The translations under genes were made by a program, and so were the position numbers. A DNA stretch of 64,000 bases from Bradyrhizobium algeriense (GTDB lineage Bacteria > Pseudomonadota > Alphaproteobacteria > Rhizobiales > Xanthobacteraceae). Each line of letters opens with the position of its first letter. Within the stretch, counting starts at the first letter, position 1. Positions 40,609 through 49,952 of the stretch are shown here, one piece after another. The stretch covers positions 20,001 to 84,000 of the forward strand of contig NZ_PYCN01000001.1 of the NCBI RefSeq assembly GCF_003062295.1. The letters run 5' to 3'. The notes beneath the pieces are model-generated. The model had not been told where the DNA came from. It ran no database searches and saw nothing but the letters and a program-made list of their open reading frames with translations.

Positions 40609-41141
40609 CCCTCGCTCCTTCTTGCCAGTAAAGGCAACGGAGTCGAATCAGAGGGCGGAGCCCGCATCTGTCTCGATGGCCGACTTCACATGCGCCATCG
40701 CAGTGCGTCTTGCCTCGCCCACTTTGACCGGTCGCGACATCCAAACGTGGCACCGAGCACACGTTACGACCGCTTTCATCGGAATCCAGGGCGTCAGAAA
40801 TTAAGGATGGTACGCGTCGGCGCTGGCGTCAATAGATCACTTGAGCGTCGACACGCTGCGCAGATGCAGCAAGCTGGCGAGCCAGCACAATCGTTCGACG
40901 ATGACGCAACGCACCAAATGACCGCGAACGTGCACAGTTCACCAAACCGTGAGCGCTGTCGGGGTCGCATGGCGCTAAGCTCGCTGGGCAGGTCGCGACA
41001 AGTTTCGTCCGGCTAAGCTCCTTTCGTTGGACCAGGGTTTGCCGTACTCGGCTCGGCCGCGACTCTCGCACATCAATGCGGAGACACGCGGGTTGCGGCG
41101 TCGTTTGACCGCCGCTACTGCGAGCACGGGAGGTTGCGCCT
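40609..41141. other. Divergent intergenic region, coxM / DUF2189 gene
   Basis: This 533-bp space must hold the promoters of the oxidase row (minus) and the DUF2189 gene (plus). I looked for FixK-type TTGAT-N4-ATCAA boxes and found none. The AT-rich patch near 40795-40810 is the best promoter area. No gene, RNA or repeat is seen. Confidence 0.5.
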
Positions 41142-42050
41142 ATGGCCACCACGTATTCTGACAGCATCGCAAAGTTTGGACGGCACGTTTTCGGTGACGC
41201 CGCCACATATCCCATTCGCAAGATCGAACTATCCGACCTGGGCGAGGCGCTGCGCCTGGGCTGGGAAGATTTCAAGGCAATGCCAAGTCACGCGGTTGTG
41301 GTGTGCGTGATTTATCCCGTTCTCGGTATTGCGCTGTTCAGGATGGTCCTTGGCTACTCGATACTGCCGCTGCTGTTTCCGCTGGCGGCCGGGTTTGCCT
41401 TGCTTGGACCCTTTGCCGCGATTGGTCTCTACGAGCTCAGCCGCCGCCGCGAGCGCGGCGAGGAGGTCGGCGTCTGGGATGCGCTTCACGTGCTGCGCGC
41501 TCCGGCTTTCGGCGCCATGATCGAACTCGGCGTGCTCCTGCTCGTTCTGTTCGGAGCCTGGATCGGCGTAGCGAATGCGATCTACGTCTCAATCTTCGGC
41601 CACGCACCGGCTGCGAGCATCCCCGATTTTGCAACGCGCGTGCTGACGACTCCGGAAGGATGGTCGCTCATCATCGTCGGTTGCGGCGTTGGTTTTCTGT
41701 TCGCGGTCATTTCGCTGTGCGTCAGCGTCGTGTCGTTTCCGTTGATGCTCGATCGGCATGCCACGGCGATCGACGCCATCCGGACGTCGCTGCGGGCCGT
41801 GATGATGAATCCGATTCCGATGGCCGGGTGGGGGCTGATCGTCGCGGCGCTGCTGGTGATCGGTTCGATACCGCTCTTCGTCGGTCTCGCCGTCGTTCTG
41901 CCGGTGCTCGGTCATGCCACCTGGCATCTGTACCGGAAAGTGGTGGAGCCGAATCCCAATCCTCCACAGGAGGAACCCCATCTGCGGAAAGGACACCGCT
42001 ACGCGGCGGATTTCCCGGCCAATCTCTTCCCGTGGAGCCACGAGCGCTAG
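41142..42050 (+). CDS. DUF2189 family membrane protein
   Basis: A 302-residue integral membrane protein with about six spans. It has the family hallmarks near the start (IRKIELSDLGEALRLGWEDF) and a middle with LGPFAAIGLYELSRRRERG, and ends with a polar tail (GHRYAADFPANLFPW). The family is often found near oxidase genes but has no proven role. GGGAGG precedes the ATG. It is divergent from coxM. Confidence 0.88.
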   Translation: MATTYSDSIAKFGRHVFGDAATYPIRKIELSDLGEALRLGWEDFKAMPSHAVVVCVIYPVLGIALFRMVLGYSILPLLFPLAAGFALLGPFAAIGLYELSRRRERGEEVGVWDALHVLRAPAFGAMIELGVLLLVLFGAWIGVANAIYVSIFGHAPAASIPDFATRVLTTPEGWSLIIVGCGVGFLFAVISLCVSVVSFPLMLDRHATAIDAIRTSLRAVMMNPIPMAGWGLIVAALLVIGSIPLFVGLAVVLPVLGHATWHLYRKVVEPNPNPPQEEPHLRKGHRYAADFPANLFPWSHER

Positions 42051-42263
42051 CTCGTAATGATTGAATGGATCCCGGAGCAGCGCCGCCGATTCGTATCGGC
42101 CGCGCTGCCGGATCAGCGACGGACGCCTCGCATCGGCAATGGGTGAATCAGTTACGTGCTCGTGGCCCCGGCAACTCGGACCGCGCAGTGCGGCTCATAG
42201 CCGATGCCCTCCTCCCGGACTGGCTGCTGCCGTCTGCACATCGGCTTGGCTGTTCGAGGCTAG

Positions 42264-42494
42264 CTAGAAACCGGCCCCCGATAGCAACAGAACTGCACCG
42301 AGTGCCATAAGGAAAAGGCCCGGCCAATTCGTTCCGAGCCCCAGGAATCGCAAGCTGCGCCGTGGCGGCTCCAAAGTATCGCGAGCGGGCCGGGAGGAAT
42401 CCCGGCCACTAAGCGGTCCCCGCCAAATAGCGGTGCGTGCCAGGTACAGGAATCCGCCGATAACGAGGAGCGCGCCAAGTCCCATCAGGAACAT
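42264..42494 (-). CDS. Small two-span membrane protein
   Basis: A 76-residue protein from ATG 42494 (MFLMGLGALLVIGG), which follows GAGAGGCGAGA. It has two hydrophobic helices (about 2-19 and 57-75), with a basic loop of 37 residues between them. The design resembles DUF2905-type proteins, but the hallmark loop motif of that family is not evident, so I leave it unnamed. The frame also extends upstream to 42542. Confidence 0.65.
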   Translation of the reverse strand: MFLMGLGALLVIGGFLYLARTAIWRGPLSGRDSSRPARDTLEPPRRSLRFLGLGTNWPGLFLMALGAVLLLSGAGF

Positions 42495-42588
42495 TCTCGC
42501 CTCTCTATTTGTCGCTGCCCCGCACGATACAACCGGACTCAAGCATCCAGGCCCGAAAAACGTTCCGGCCAGGTGCTGTAATTCGGCG

Positions 42589-42667
42589 CGTAGGATGGGT
42601 AGAGCGCAGCGAAACCCATCGCTGCAATCGCGATTGATGGGTTTCGCTTCGCTCTACCCATCCTACG
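42589..42667. repeat. Inverted-repeat element, CGTAGGATGGGTAGAGC family
   Basis: The arms CGTAGGATGGGTAGAGCGCA and CGCTCTACCCATCCTACG flank a small inner palindrome. The outer ends match the element at 34328-34445. It lies immediately after the stop of the DUF2125 gene (minus) and upstream of the small membrane protein gene. Confidence 0.85.
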
Positions 42668-42670
42668 GTC

Positions 42671-43858
42671 TCAAAACAGCGGCGGTATCTGCCCCACCTT
42701 CAGCGGGCCTAAAAACACCGCGCCGTCGACGAAGCGCAGCGGGAAGGCGCGGGCCTTCTTGCCTTCGAGCTCCGCCTCCTTGCCGAGCGCATTGATGCCC
42801 GCGGCGACGCCGGTATTGGCGTTCTGCTTGACGACCTTGCCGAGCCCCGGGATCGCCCGGTCGAGCGCGCCGAACAAATTGTTGAGGTCTTGCGATTTCA
42901 CGCCAGGTGCTACGCGATCGAGCGTTGCCTGCGGCACGCCCTCCTCCAGCATCTTTTCGATTCCCAGCGCCGGAATCACTTTCTCGATGCCCGCCACCGT
43001 CATCTGCAATTCGCCGTCGATCCGGCCCTGGGCGTTGAGGCTCAACGTACCTGCGGCGACCGAGACCAGATCGCCCTGCTGAACCCGCGAGCGCACGACT
43101 TCGACACGGCCGCCTGCCGCCTGCAACTCCCTGAACCGCTCCGGCCAGGGCTTTGGCGTGAAATCCTTCAAGCCGCTCAGCCTGGTTTGCACGTCGACAT
43201 CGAACGGCGCAGCCAGCAGCGGGTGCACTTCCTGCACGCTGCCGCCCGATATCTGCAACACGGTCTCGATCACGGGATTGTCCTGCGCCGAGCCTTCGGC
43301 GAACCGGCCGTGCAGCTGGGCCTGGCCGGCGCGCGCGAGCGGCGTCTGTACCGGTCCGTTGACACGATCGATCGAGGGATTCTCGAACACGATGGAGGCG
43401 CGCTGCGGAATGTCGGGCAGTCCGCTGACGCTGCTGCGGCCGCTGGTCCAATTCACCTTCATCGACGGCGGCTGGCCGCGATCGGCCAGCGTGGCCGGCG
43501 CCTTGAATTCGGCGATCAGCAGTTTCGGCTGGTAGATCTGCGCGATCACCATGATCTCGCCGAGCCGCGCGGTGAACAGCGCCTTCGCATCGGCCGTCTG
43601 CGAGACCAGCGCAACGCTGGCGTCGTCGCAGCGGACTTCGAAACGGAATGGAAAGCCCGCGACCTCGCGCTTGGCGCACGCATAGATCCGGCCGGATTTG
43701 GCCTCCTGCGCGGCCCACGCGTCGGCGCGGACGCCCACTTCGGACGCGGCATAGAACCAGAATGCGCTCCATGCCGCGGCGGCGACGACGAGCAAAGCGG
43801 GCATGATGAAGAGGCGCCACAGCGGGCGCCGGCGCGGCGCGGGGGTCGTGTCAGGCAT
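42671..43858 (-). CDS. DUF2125 family protein
   Basis: A 395-residue protein, anchored by one N-terminal span (about 15-33), with a large periplasmic part. The hallmark CAKREVAGFPFRFEVRC (two Cys) follows the anchor, as in the DUF2125 family of Alphaproteobacteria. The rest is beta-rich. ATG 43858 (MPDTTPAPRRR) has AAGGA upstream. The frame extends 21 codons further. No function is known. Confidence 0.9.
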   Translation of the reverse strand: MPDTTPAPRRRPLWRLFIMPALLVVAAAAWSAFWFYAASEVGVRADAWAAQEAKSGRIYACAKREVAGFPFRFEVRCDDASVALVSQTADAKALFTARLGEIMVIAQIYQPKLLIAEFKAPATLADRGQPPSMKVNWTSGRSSVSGLPDIPQRASIVFENPSIDRVNGPVQTPLARAGQAQLHGRFAEGSAQDNPVIETVLQISGGSVQEVHPLLAAPFDVDVQTRLSGLKDFTPKPWPERFRELQAAGGRVEVVRSRVQQGDLVSVAAGTLSLNAQGRIDGELQMTVAGIEKVIPALGIEKMLEEGVPQATLDRVAPGVKSQDLNNLFGALDRAIPGLGKVVKQNANTGVAAGINALGKEAELEGKKARAFPLRFVDGAVFLGPLKVGQIPPLF

Positions 43859-43968
43859 GCGGCGTCCTTTGGCTAGCGATTTTGTCAAATGTAAGCATCC
43901 ACCGATCACAACAAAAGGCATTGATTTTACTTCGCTTTGTCGTTCGGTTCTGGTAGCGGTGCGCGGGC

Positions 43969-44574
43969 ATGTCCGCGACTGGTCTCAACGATACGGAATT
44001 CTCGACAGGCGACCTCTGGGTGTTCGGTTACGGCTCCCTGATGTGGCGCCCGGGCTTCGAATTCATCGAACGCGTTCCGGCGCGGCTGATCGGCGAACAC
44101 CGCGCGCTCTGCGTCTATTCCTTCGTCCATCGCGGCACGCCGGAGAAGCCGGGCCTCGTGCTCGGGCTCGACCGCGGCGGCGCCTGCCGCGGCGTAGCGT
44201 TCCGGATCGCGGAGAAGAACCGCACCGCCACCATCGCCTATTTGCGCGAGCGCGAGCAGGTCACCTCGGTCTACCGCGAGGTGAAGCGCTCGGTGTGGCT
44301 GGAAAACGAGGCGCGCCAGCGCGTCAGCGCCCTCGTCTACGTGGTCGACCGCGGCCACGTGCAATATGCCGGACGGCTGTCGCCGGCAGAACAGTTGCGC
44401 CATGTGCTGCAAGGGCACGGCCAGTCCGGCGTCAACCGCGACTATGTTCTCGCCACCGTGAAGGCGATCGAGGCGGAAGGTTTTCGCGATTCCCAATTGC
44501 ACCGGCTCGCGGCGATGCTGCACGACGCGCATCCGCTTCATCCTGCCAAAGGGGATGCACAAGACGCGTCATAG
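43969..44574 (+). CDS. ChaC-like gamma-glutamylcyclotransferase
   Basis: A 201-residue protein of the ChaC type, which cleaves glutathione to 5-oxoproline and Cys-Gly in the cytoplasm. The substrate loop FGYGSLMW is at 19-26 and the catalytic Glu is probably Glu96 in YLREREQ. The size is right for ChaC. It is divergent from the DUF2125 gene and has no operon partner. Confidence 0.92.
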   Translation: MSATGLNDTEFSTGDLWVFGYGSLMWRPGFEFIERVPARLIGEHRALCVYSFVHRGTPEKPGLVLGLDRGGACRGVAFRIAEKNRTATIAYLREREQVTSVYREVKRSVWLENEARQRVSALVYVVDRGHVQYAGRLSPAEQLRHVLQGHGQSGVNRDYVLATVKAIEAEGFRDSQLHRLAAMLHDAHPLHPAKGDAQDAS

Positions 44575-44657
44575 ATTGGCTTGTTCACCCGCGGCATGCT
44601 GCGCCTGTATGTGGTGCGCTGTGACTCCTGGATCCGTCGCTCGACCTCAACGCGCCG

Positions 44658-44747
44658 TCAGGGCGTGAGATAGAAGTCCACCCAAAGCCGGAGGCCCACG
44701 GAAAGGGCAAAGATTACGATCAGCACCGGCGGCAGGCTATTGTGCAA
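44658..44747 (-). CDS. Possible 29-residue single-span membrane protein
   Basis: A short frame from TTG 44747 that overlaps the last bases of the methyltransferase gene in another frame. It reads LHNSLPPVLIVIFALSVGL, then RLWVDFYLTP and a stop. It has one hydrophobic helix and a polar end. The overlap suggests coupled translation, but the TTG start and tiny size make this tentative. Confidence 0.3.
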   Translation of the reverse strand: MHNSLPPVLIVIFALSVGLRLWVDFYLTP

Positions 44748-45558
44748 CGATCCGTCCCCTTAGCGCGAACAAATCGGCCGGCTCATATTGCCGGAATCGC
44801 GGCGCGACATTGTCCACGATCTCGGCCGATGGCTCGCCCGGTACCGAGCTTTCTTCAAGAATCGCGAACCCGGCCTCGCGGAACAGCCTGACATAGTCGC
44901 TGTGCCGAAGCCGGTTGACGTATTGCAAGCCACTGTTGAAAGGGCGCCACTGCGCGTCGTCGTATTTCAGGAAATTGAACCGCGAGAGACTACTGTCCGA
45001 ACGGGCATAATGGTCGCTGTAGTCGATCGAATGCGTCGTGATTCCGACGGTCACCGCCCGCAGTCCCGCGAGCAACCGCACAAGCTGGTCCGGCGGGATG
45101 TGCTCCAGCACCTCGTTCGAGCAGGAGCAGTCGACCTTCTGATCAGTATCAGTGACGTCATGCGGCGCCCGGTAGCAGACGCCAAAACGTTCCAGATGGT
45201 CCCAGCTTTCCAGCGTGACATCACCGGTGAGGATTCGCCGCGCCGCATGCTGGATCAGGTCGAGCCGCGCCAGACGGTTGACGTCCGAGGCTATGACCTT
45301 CGCGACCCCGAGCCGCCGCAGCGCCAAAGGGACAGCGAGATCCCGGCCGGCGCCGATTTCGAGCACCGACGACGGGGTTCCACCGACATGTCGCGCATAG
45401 TCCTCGACGACACGGCGCGCAATATTCTGAAGTGAAACAAGTGTAGCAGCGGGCCGGGGCCAGGTCCGCGTCACATGCCGTTGCAGAAAATAGTGCGCGT
45501 GCTTCCCGCCCGGCATTTCGAGCACCCGGAACGCCATCGCTTTAAGTCGCCAACCCAT
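44737..45558 (-). CDS. Class I SAM-dependent methyltransferase
   Basis: A 273-residue protein with SAM motif I (VLEIGAGRDLAVPLAL), the acidic residue in IASDVNRLARLD, and motif IV-like DCSCSNEVLEHIPPD. The N-terminal 60 residues (AFRVLEMPGGKHAHYFLQRH) and the HSIDYSDHYARSD stretch are characteristic of enzymes seen in polysaccharide or lipid modification clusters, but no such cluster is here. ATG 45558 is favoured over 45708 because the protein begins to look conserved there. The substrate is unknown. Confidence 0.85.
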   Translation of the reverse strand: MGWRLKAMAFRVLEMPGGKHAHYFLQRHVTRTWPRPAATLVSLQNIARRVVEDYARHVGGTPSSVLEIGAGRDLAVPLALRRLGVAKVIASDVNRLARLDLIQHAARRILTGDVTLESWDHLERFGVCYRAPHDVTDTDQKVDCSCSNEVLEHIPPDQLVRLLAGLRAVTVGITTHSIDYSDHYARSDSSLSRFNFLKYDDAQWRPFNSGLQYVNRLRHSDYVRLFREAGFAILEESSVPGEPSAEIVDNVAPRFRQYEPADLFALRGRIVAQ

Positions 45559-45826
45559 AGGTAAACAACCTACAGGCGAGTCCGGGTCAACACAACATGG
45601 AACCGCGGTCATCCCGGGTACCCGTGCTGGTTCCAGATTCCTCCACGCCGCTTGCTTGATGCGTGGACGACGCCAGTTCGCGACTTGTGCAGGTTGCCGG
45701 CATTTCACTAACGCCGTTCAGTTTGCACCGACGGACGCGTTCATGATCACGCCGGAATGATTCACTGCGCGGCAGGTTGCAGAGACGCCGCGTGCCGGCG
45801 CGATGTGTCGACAATCAAAAGCCTGC

Positions 45827-46543
45827 TCAGTTGGCTTGCGCCGTCGCCGGCCGGCGCGGCGCCGGCGCGGGCTGATCAGAAAGTTCGGGCGCCAGGTCGA
45901 CACCTGCATCCGCCAGCCGCACGCGCACTTCGGCGGCGACATATTTCGCGTACTCCGACAGCAACAGACGCAGCGTCGCACCGCTGGTCCACCACGGCTC
46001 GTCGCGCCAGCGGTCGCCGACCACCGCGAACGGAATCAGCGTGACGTCGGGCATCGCATGCGACAACTCCAGGATGGCGCGCGGCATGTGATAGTTCGAC
46101 GTCACCACGATCAGCGACTTGAAGCCGCGCTCGCGGAGCCAGCGCCGCGTCTCCGCGGCGTTGCTCCTGGTATTGACGGCCGAACGGTCGAGATCGACGC
46201 AACAACGCAACAGCAGTGACTGGTTGTCGGGCAGCGAGCGCGAAATGTCGCTCAGGGCATTGGTCGGATGCACGCCCGAGATCAACAGCCGCTTGCCGTA
46301 ACCGCCGGCCAGCAATTCCATCGCGTCCGACACCCGCGACGAGCCGCCGGTCAGCACCACGATCCCGTCGGCGTTGCGCGCCGGCCTGATTTCGACGCCG
46401 CGCAATTGCGAAAGAAAGGCGATGAAGCCCACGGCCGCGCCGACGAACAGGATCGCCATGGCGCCGACGACGACGGCGCGCAGCCATCCGCGCGGCCGCG
46501 CGGCCGGCGCTCTCGGCGTGCTGTCGTCGTACTGCAAACCCAT
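45827..46543 (-). CDS. YdcF family (DUF218) membrane protein
   Basis: A 238-residue protein with one N-terminal span (about 20-45) and a DUF218/YdcF domain: DGIVVLTGGSSRVSDAMEL, KRLLISGVHP, NTRSNAAETRRWLRERG and VTSNYHMPRAILEL. Related proteins (SanA, ElyC, YdcF) work in envelope biogenesis. The nucleotide-like binding pocket residues are present. It is separated from ftsX by a repeat element. Confidence 0.92.
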   Translation of the reverse strand: MGLQYDDSTPRAPAARPRGWLRAVVVGAMAILFVGAAVGFIAFLSQLRGVEIRPARNADGIVVLTGGSSRVSDAMELLAGGYGKRLLISGVHPTNALSDISRSLPDNQSLLLRCCVDLDRSAVNTRSNAAETRRWLRERGFKSLIVVTSNYHMPRAILELSHAMPDVTLIPFAVVGDRWRDEPWWTSGATLRLLLSEYAKYVAAEVRVRLADAGVDLAPELSDQPAPAPRRPATAQAN

Positions 46544-46613
46544 CTGGTCCGGCGATCCTCTCCCCTTGAGCCGCGTTTCGATGGAATCGAAACCAGGCTC
46601 CAGATTCCCGATT

Positions 46614-46703
46614 TGACGCGTTTTCCTGACGCGAACCGGTCCCCACTTTACTTGAAAAGCTTTAGCCTAATTCTAGAACGTTTTCAGACGAAGTGGAGTC
46701 CCG
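46614..46703. repeat. Diverged intergenic palindromic element (GACGCGTTTTC family)
   Basis: GACGCGTTTTCCTGACGCGA, then CCGGTCCCCACTT, and on the far side GAACGTTTTCAGACGAAGTGG. The core matches, in reverse, the element at 60054-60107. It lies between ydcF-like and ftsX, both on the minus strand. Confidence 0.6.
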
Positions 46704-46712
46704 GCCCCCGCG

Positions 46713-47684
46713 TCAATCGATGTCATCCAGCGTGGCGAACAGCGTTCGCCGCGAGGCCCAGGCGGTAATGGCGGCGATCGCCACGGCCTGTACCGCGAGC
46801 GCCAGATAGCCCGAGGGCGGCAGCGAAAACGTCCCCAGCAGCGCGGCGAATTGATCGCCGACGGGGGTGCCCGAGAACCAGGCGGCGATCGATTCGGAGA
46901 AGCCGAAACCCAGCATTGCAGCGCCGCCGCCGATCACCCCGCCCTCCAGCCCTAATCTCAGAAAATGCCGCAGGAAATGGTTGGCGATATAGCGGTCGCC
47001 GGCGCCGACGAAATGCAGCACCTCGACGATCGGGCGGTTCGCCGCCATCGCGCCGCGGGTCGCGAACGAAACCGAAATGATCGTCGCCGCGATCACCAGC
47101 ACCAGAATGCCGATGCCGGCAAATACGGTCGCGCCGGTCATCGAGCGCATGCGCTCGATCCAGGCGCGGTGATCGTCGACGCTCGCCGACGGCGCCACCT
47201 GGGTCACCCTGGAGCGCAGGCCTGCGAGGTCGAGCGTGGTGCCGGGCTGGACGCGCGCGACGATGACGCGCGGCACCGGCAGCTGCTCGATCGACAACCC
47301 GCTGCCGAGCCACGGCTCCAGCAACCTGGCCGACTCGTCCTTGCTGAACGGCTTGACCTGGACGATACCGGGCTGCGTCCGCATCGCCTCCGCCGCCGCG
47401 GTCACGTCGCGCTCGAGATCGCGCCCTGCCTGCGGGCGCACCTGCATGGTGATTTCGCTGGCGACTTCGGACTGCCATTCCGCAGCCGATGCGCTGACGA
47501 GCAGCACGGTGCCGGTGGTGATGGAAGCGAGGAACGTCATGATGGCGACGACGGCGACCAGCGCGCGGCCGGAGATCGACGCTCGCGGCACGATCGGCGA
47601 CATGTTGCGCGCACGCGCCGGCACCTGCGGGCGCTCCGTCCCGAGATCCACCAGCGGCCCATGCTCGTCACCCATCCTACTCAT
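46713..47684 (-). CDS. ftsX: Cell division protein FtsX
   Basis: A 323-residue inner-membrane protein with four spans and a periplasmic loop between spans one and two (about 70-170). It forms the FtsEX complex, which controls murein hydrolases at the septum. Its start overlaps the ftsE stop by eight bases. The first 45 residues are a polar cytoplasmic tail. Confidence 0.93.
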   Translation of the reverse strand: MSRMGDEHGPLVDLGTERPQVPARARNMSPIVPRASISGRALVAVVAIMTFLASITTGTVLLVSASAAEWQSEVASEITMQVRPQAGRDLERDVTAAAEAMRTQPGIVQVKPFSKDESARLLEPWLGSGLSIEQLPVPRVIVARVQPGTTLDLAGLRSRVTQVAPSASVDDHRAWIERMRSMTGATVFAGIGILVLVIAATIISVSFATRGAMAANRPIVEVLHFVGAGDRYIANHFLRHFLRLGLEGGVIGGGAAMLGFGFSESIAAWFSGTPVGDQFAALLGTFSLPPSGYLALAVQAVAIAAITAWASRRTLFATLDDID

Positions 47685-48336
47685 AGATGTGCAACCGTCC
47701 CTGGTGCAGCACCATTCGCCGCGCCTCGTACTGGTCCATCAGCGTGATGTCGTGGGTCGCGATGATCACCGCGGTGCCCAGCCTGTTCAATTCGATGAAC
47801 AGCCGCAGCAGGCGGCGGCCGAGCGTCGGGTCGACGCTGCCGGTCGGTTCGTCCGCCAATAGCAATTGCGGCCGCGAGATCACCGCGCGCGCGATCGCGG
47901 CGCGCTGCTTCTCGCCGCCCGACAGGATCGGCGGCAGCGCATCCATCCGCTCGCCGAGGCCGACCCACCGCAGCAGGTCGATCACCTCCCGGCGATAGCT
48001 GGATTCTTCGCGGCCCATCACGCGGAACGGCAGCGCCACGTTCTCATAGGTCGTCATGTGGTCGAGCAGGCGAAAATCCTGCAGCACGATGCCGATCTTC
48101 TGGCGCATGTTCGCGACCTGATCCTTGCCGAGCAGCGAGACGTCCTGGCCGAACAGGTTGACGAGGCCGCGCGTCGGCCGAATCGACAGAAACAACAGCC
48201 GCAGCAGCGAGGTCTTGCCGGCGCCCGAGGGACCGGTGAGAAACTGGAAGGAATGCGCCGGAATCAGGAAGGTAAGGTCGCGCAGAATCTCCGGGCCGAG
48301 CCCGTACCGCAAACCGACATTTTCGAACCGAACCAA
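47677..48336 (-). CDS. ftsE: Cell division ATP-binding protein FtsE
   Basis: A 219-residue ABC ATPase: Walker A GPSGAGKT (35-42), signature LSGGEKQR, Walker B LLLADEPTG and the switch His in ATHDI. I choose TTG 48336 (then VRFENVGLRYG), with GGAG six bases ahead. The same frame runs up to ATG 48558 and would add about 74 residues made mostly of nine-residue repeats (RAELGNCPR and similar). These come from the 27-bp repeat array and are unlike any FtsE. Confidence 0.93.
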   Translation of the reverse strand: MVRFENVGLRYGLGPEILRDLTFLIPAHSFQFLTGPSGAGKTSLLRLLFLSIRPTRGLVNLFGQDVSLLGKDQVANMRQKIGIVLQDFRLLDHMTTYENVALPFRVMGREESSYRREVIDLLRWVGLGERMDALPPILSGGEKQRAAIARAVISRPQLLLADEPTGSVDPTLGRRLLRLFIELNRLGTAVIIATHDITLMDQYEARRMVLHQGRLHIYE

Positions 48337-48475
48337 GCTCAGCTCCGCTCGACATGAGCCGTGGCCGAGCTCCGCTCGGCATGGGCAGTTGCCGAGCTCC
48401 GCTCGGCGTGGGCAGTTGCCGAGCTCCGCTCGGCGTGGACAGTGGCCGAGCTCTGCTCGGTGTGGGCCGCGGCCG
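48336..48475. repeat. Tandem array of 27-bp palindromic units at the 5' end of ftsE
   Basis: Four units at 48361-48387, 48388-48414, 48415-48441 and 48442-48468 differ by a few bases, with diverged part-units at both ends. Each contains CCGAGCTCCGCTCGG, a hairpin of six base pairs around TCC. Read on the minus strand each also contains GGAGCTCGG, a Shine-Dalgarno-like core. The ribosome site of ftsE lies in the outermost unit. Confidence 0.9.
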
Positions 48476-48642
48476 TAAACCCCGGACTTGAACCTGAACC
48501 TGGACCCGAACCCGAACTTTGGGCCCGTGGCCCGCTGGTTTGGGAACCAACCGGACAAAACGGTTTTGCGACCGTTATGGTTTCCGATTCGTTAACGGTC
48601 GCTATGTAGCATCCGGACAAAGACACGGTAGAGATGGGCTCC

Positions 48643-49527
48643 ATGCATATCGTTTGCCCTCATTGTACAACATCTTACGCCATCAATCCGACCACCTTGG
48701 GACCCGCAGGACGTACCGTCCGCTGCTCGCGCTGCAAGGAAACCTGGCTGGCGCGGCCCGAAGACGCGATCGAAATGGCGGACGCCATGCCGGCCGCCAT
48801 GCCAGCTTCGGCGCAATCGGCCCCGCCGGCCGAAAACGATGCCGCGGCCGAATGGGAGGCGCTGGCGCGCGAGGAAGAGGGGCTGGACGCCCCGGTGGTC
48901 GACAGCCCCTCGATTTCGGCCGGCTGGCCGGCCGAGGGCGAAGGTTCGCAGCCAGGCGGCGACAGCGACTGGCCGTCGGCCGCCCGGCTGGATGCGGAGG
49001 ACCATGAGGAGGTCCCGATCACCACGCACCGCCAGCGGCTGGCCCGCCTGTTCCGGCTGCCGTCCCTGCCCCACATCCCCTTTATGCCGTCTGTTGGCCT
49101 GCCGACCGCCTGCGCCGCTATGGGCGCGCTGATCCTGGCGCTGATGATCTGGCGCGCCGATGTCGTGCGGCTGCTGCCGCAAACCGCGACATTCTACAAG
49201 ATGGTCGGGCTGGAAGTGAACCTGCGCGGGCTGGCGTTCAAGGACATCAAGGTCAGCAACGAGACCGTGGACGGTAAGCCGGTCCTGATCATCGAAGGCA
49301 CGATCATAGGCGAGACGAAAAACCCGGTCGAATTGCCGCGGCTGCGCTTTTCCGTCCGCGACGCGCAAGGCACCGAGATCTACGCCTGGAACGCGGTGCT
49401 CGAGCAGCCGGCGCTCAAGCCCGGCGAGCGCGCCTACTTCAAGTCGCGGCTGGCTTCGCCGCCGCCCGAAGGCCGCAATATTGACGTACGCTTTTTCAAC
49501 AAGCGGGATCTGGCCGGTCAGGCCTGA
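48643..49527 (+). CDS. MJ0042-type zinc-ribbon membrane protein
   Basis: A 294-residue protein. Residues 1-37 are an MJ0042 zinc finger (Cys5, Cys8, Cys28, Cys31). An acidic, Pro-rich linker and one span (about 150-170) follow, then a soluble domain (about 185-285, GKPVLIIEGTIIGETKNPVE) of the DUF3426 kind. The start at 48643 (MHIVCPHC) fits the family, although ATG 48634 is in frame. It is divergent from ftsE and followed by cpdR-like. Function is unknown. Confidence 0.88.
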   Translation: MHIVCPHCTTSYAINPTTLGPAGRTVRCSRCKETWLARPEDAIEMADAMPAAMPASAQSAPPAENDAAAEWEALAREEEGLDAPVVDSPSISAGWPAEGEGSQPGGDSDWPSAARLDAEDHEEVPITTHRQRLARLFRLPSLPHIPFMPSVGLPTACAAMGALILALMIWRADVVRLLPQTATFYKMVGLEVNLRGLAFKDIKVSNETVDGKPVLIIEGTIIGETKNPVELPRLRFSVRDAQGTEIYAWNAVLEQPALKPGERAYFKSRLASPPPEGRNIDVRFFNKRDLAGQA

Positions 49528-49567
49528 ACCAGGCCGCCCATCCCGCTGGGGCGAGAGAGACGACTTA

Positions 49568-49945
49568 ATGCCACGCGTGCTGATTGCCGATGACGAGGAT
49601 TCCATGCGCTCGCTGGTGGCGCGCGCGATCGCCATGGACGGCCACGAGACCGTCACCGCCGAGGACGGCGCCGAAGCGCTCGATATCCTGACCCGCGAAC
49701 GCGGCACGTTCGACCTGCTGCTGACCGACATCCAGATGCCGGTGATGGACGGCATCGCACTGGCGCTAACGGCAGCGCGCGATTTTCCGGACCTGAAGAT
49801 TTTGCTGATGACAGGCTTTGCCGATCAGCGCGAGCGCGCCTCCGGCCTCAACGCCATCGTGCACGACGTGGTGACGAAGCCGTTCTCGGTGCACGACATC
49901 CGTACCGCGGTCGCGGATGCGCTGGCGGCGAGGAAGAACGGGTAA
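49568..49945 (+). CDS. cpdR: CpdR-like single-domain response regulator
   Basis: A 125-residue receiver domain without an output domain. The acidic pocket is Asp8/Asp9, the phosphoacceptor Asp54 (LLLTDIQMP), the Thr of LLMTGF and the Lys of VTKPF. Length and sequence resemble CpdR of Caulobacter, which in its unphosphorylated form guides ClpXP to the cell pole. ATG 49568 is the family start. The frame opens earlier at 49481 inside the previous gene. Confidence 0.85.
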   Translation: MPRVLIADDEDSMRSLVARAIAMDGHETVTAEDGAEALDILTRERGTFDLLLTDIQMPVMDGIALALTAARDFPDLKILLMTGFADQRERASGLNAIVHDVVTKPFSVHDIRTAVADALAARKNG

Positions 49946-49952
49946 GCCTCCT

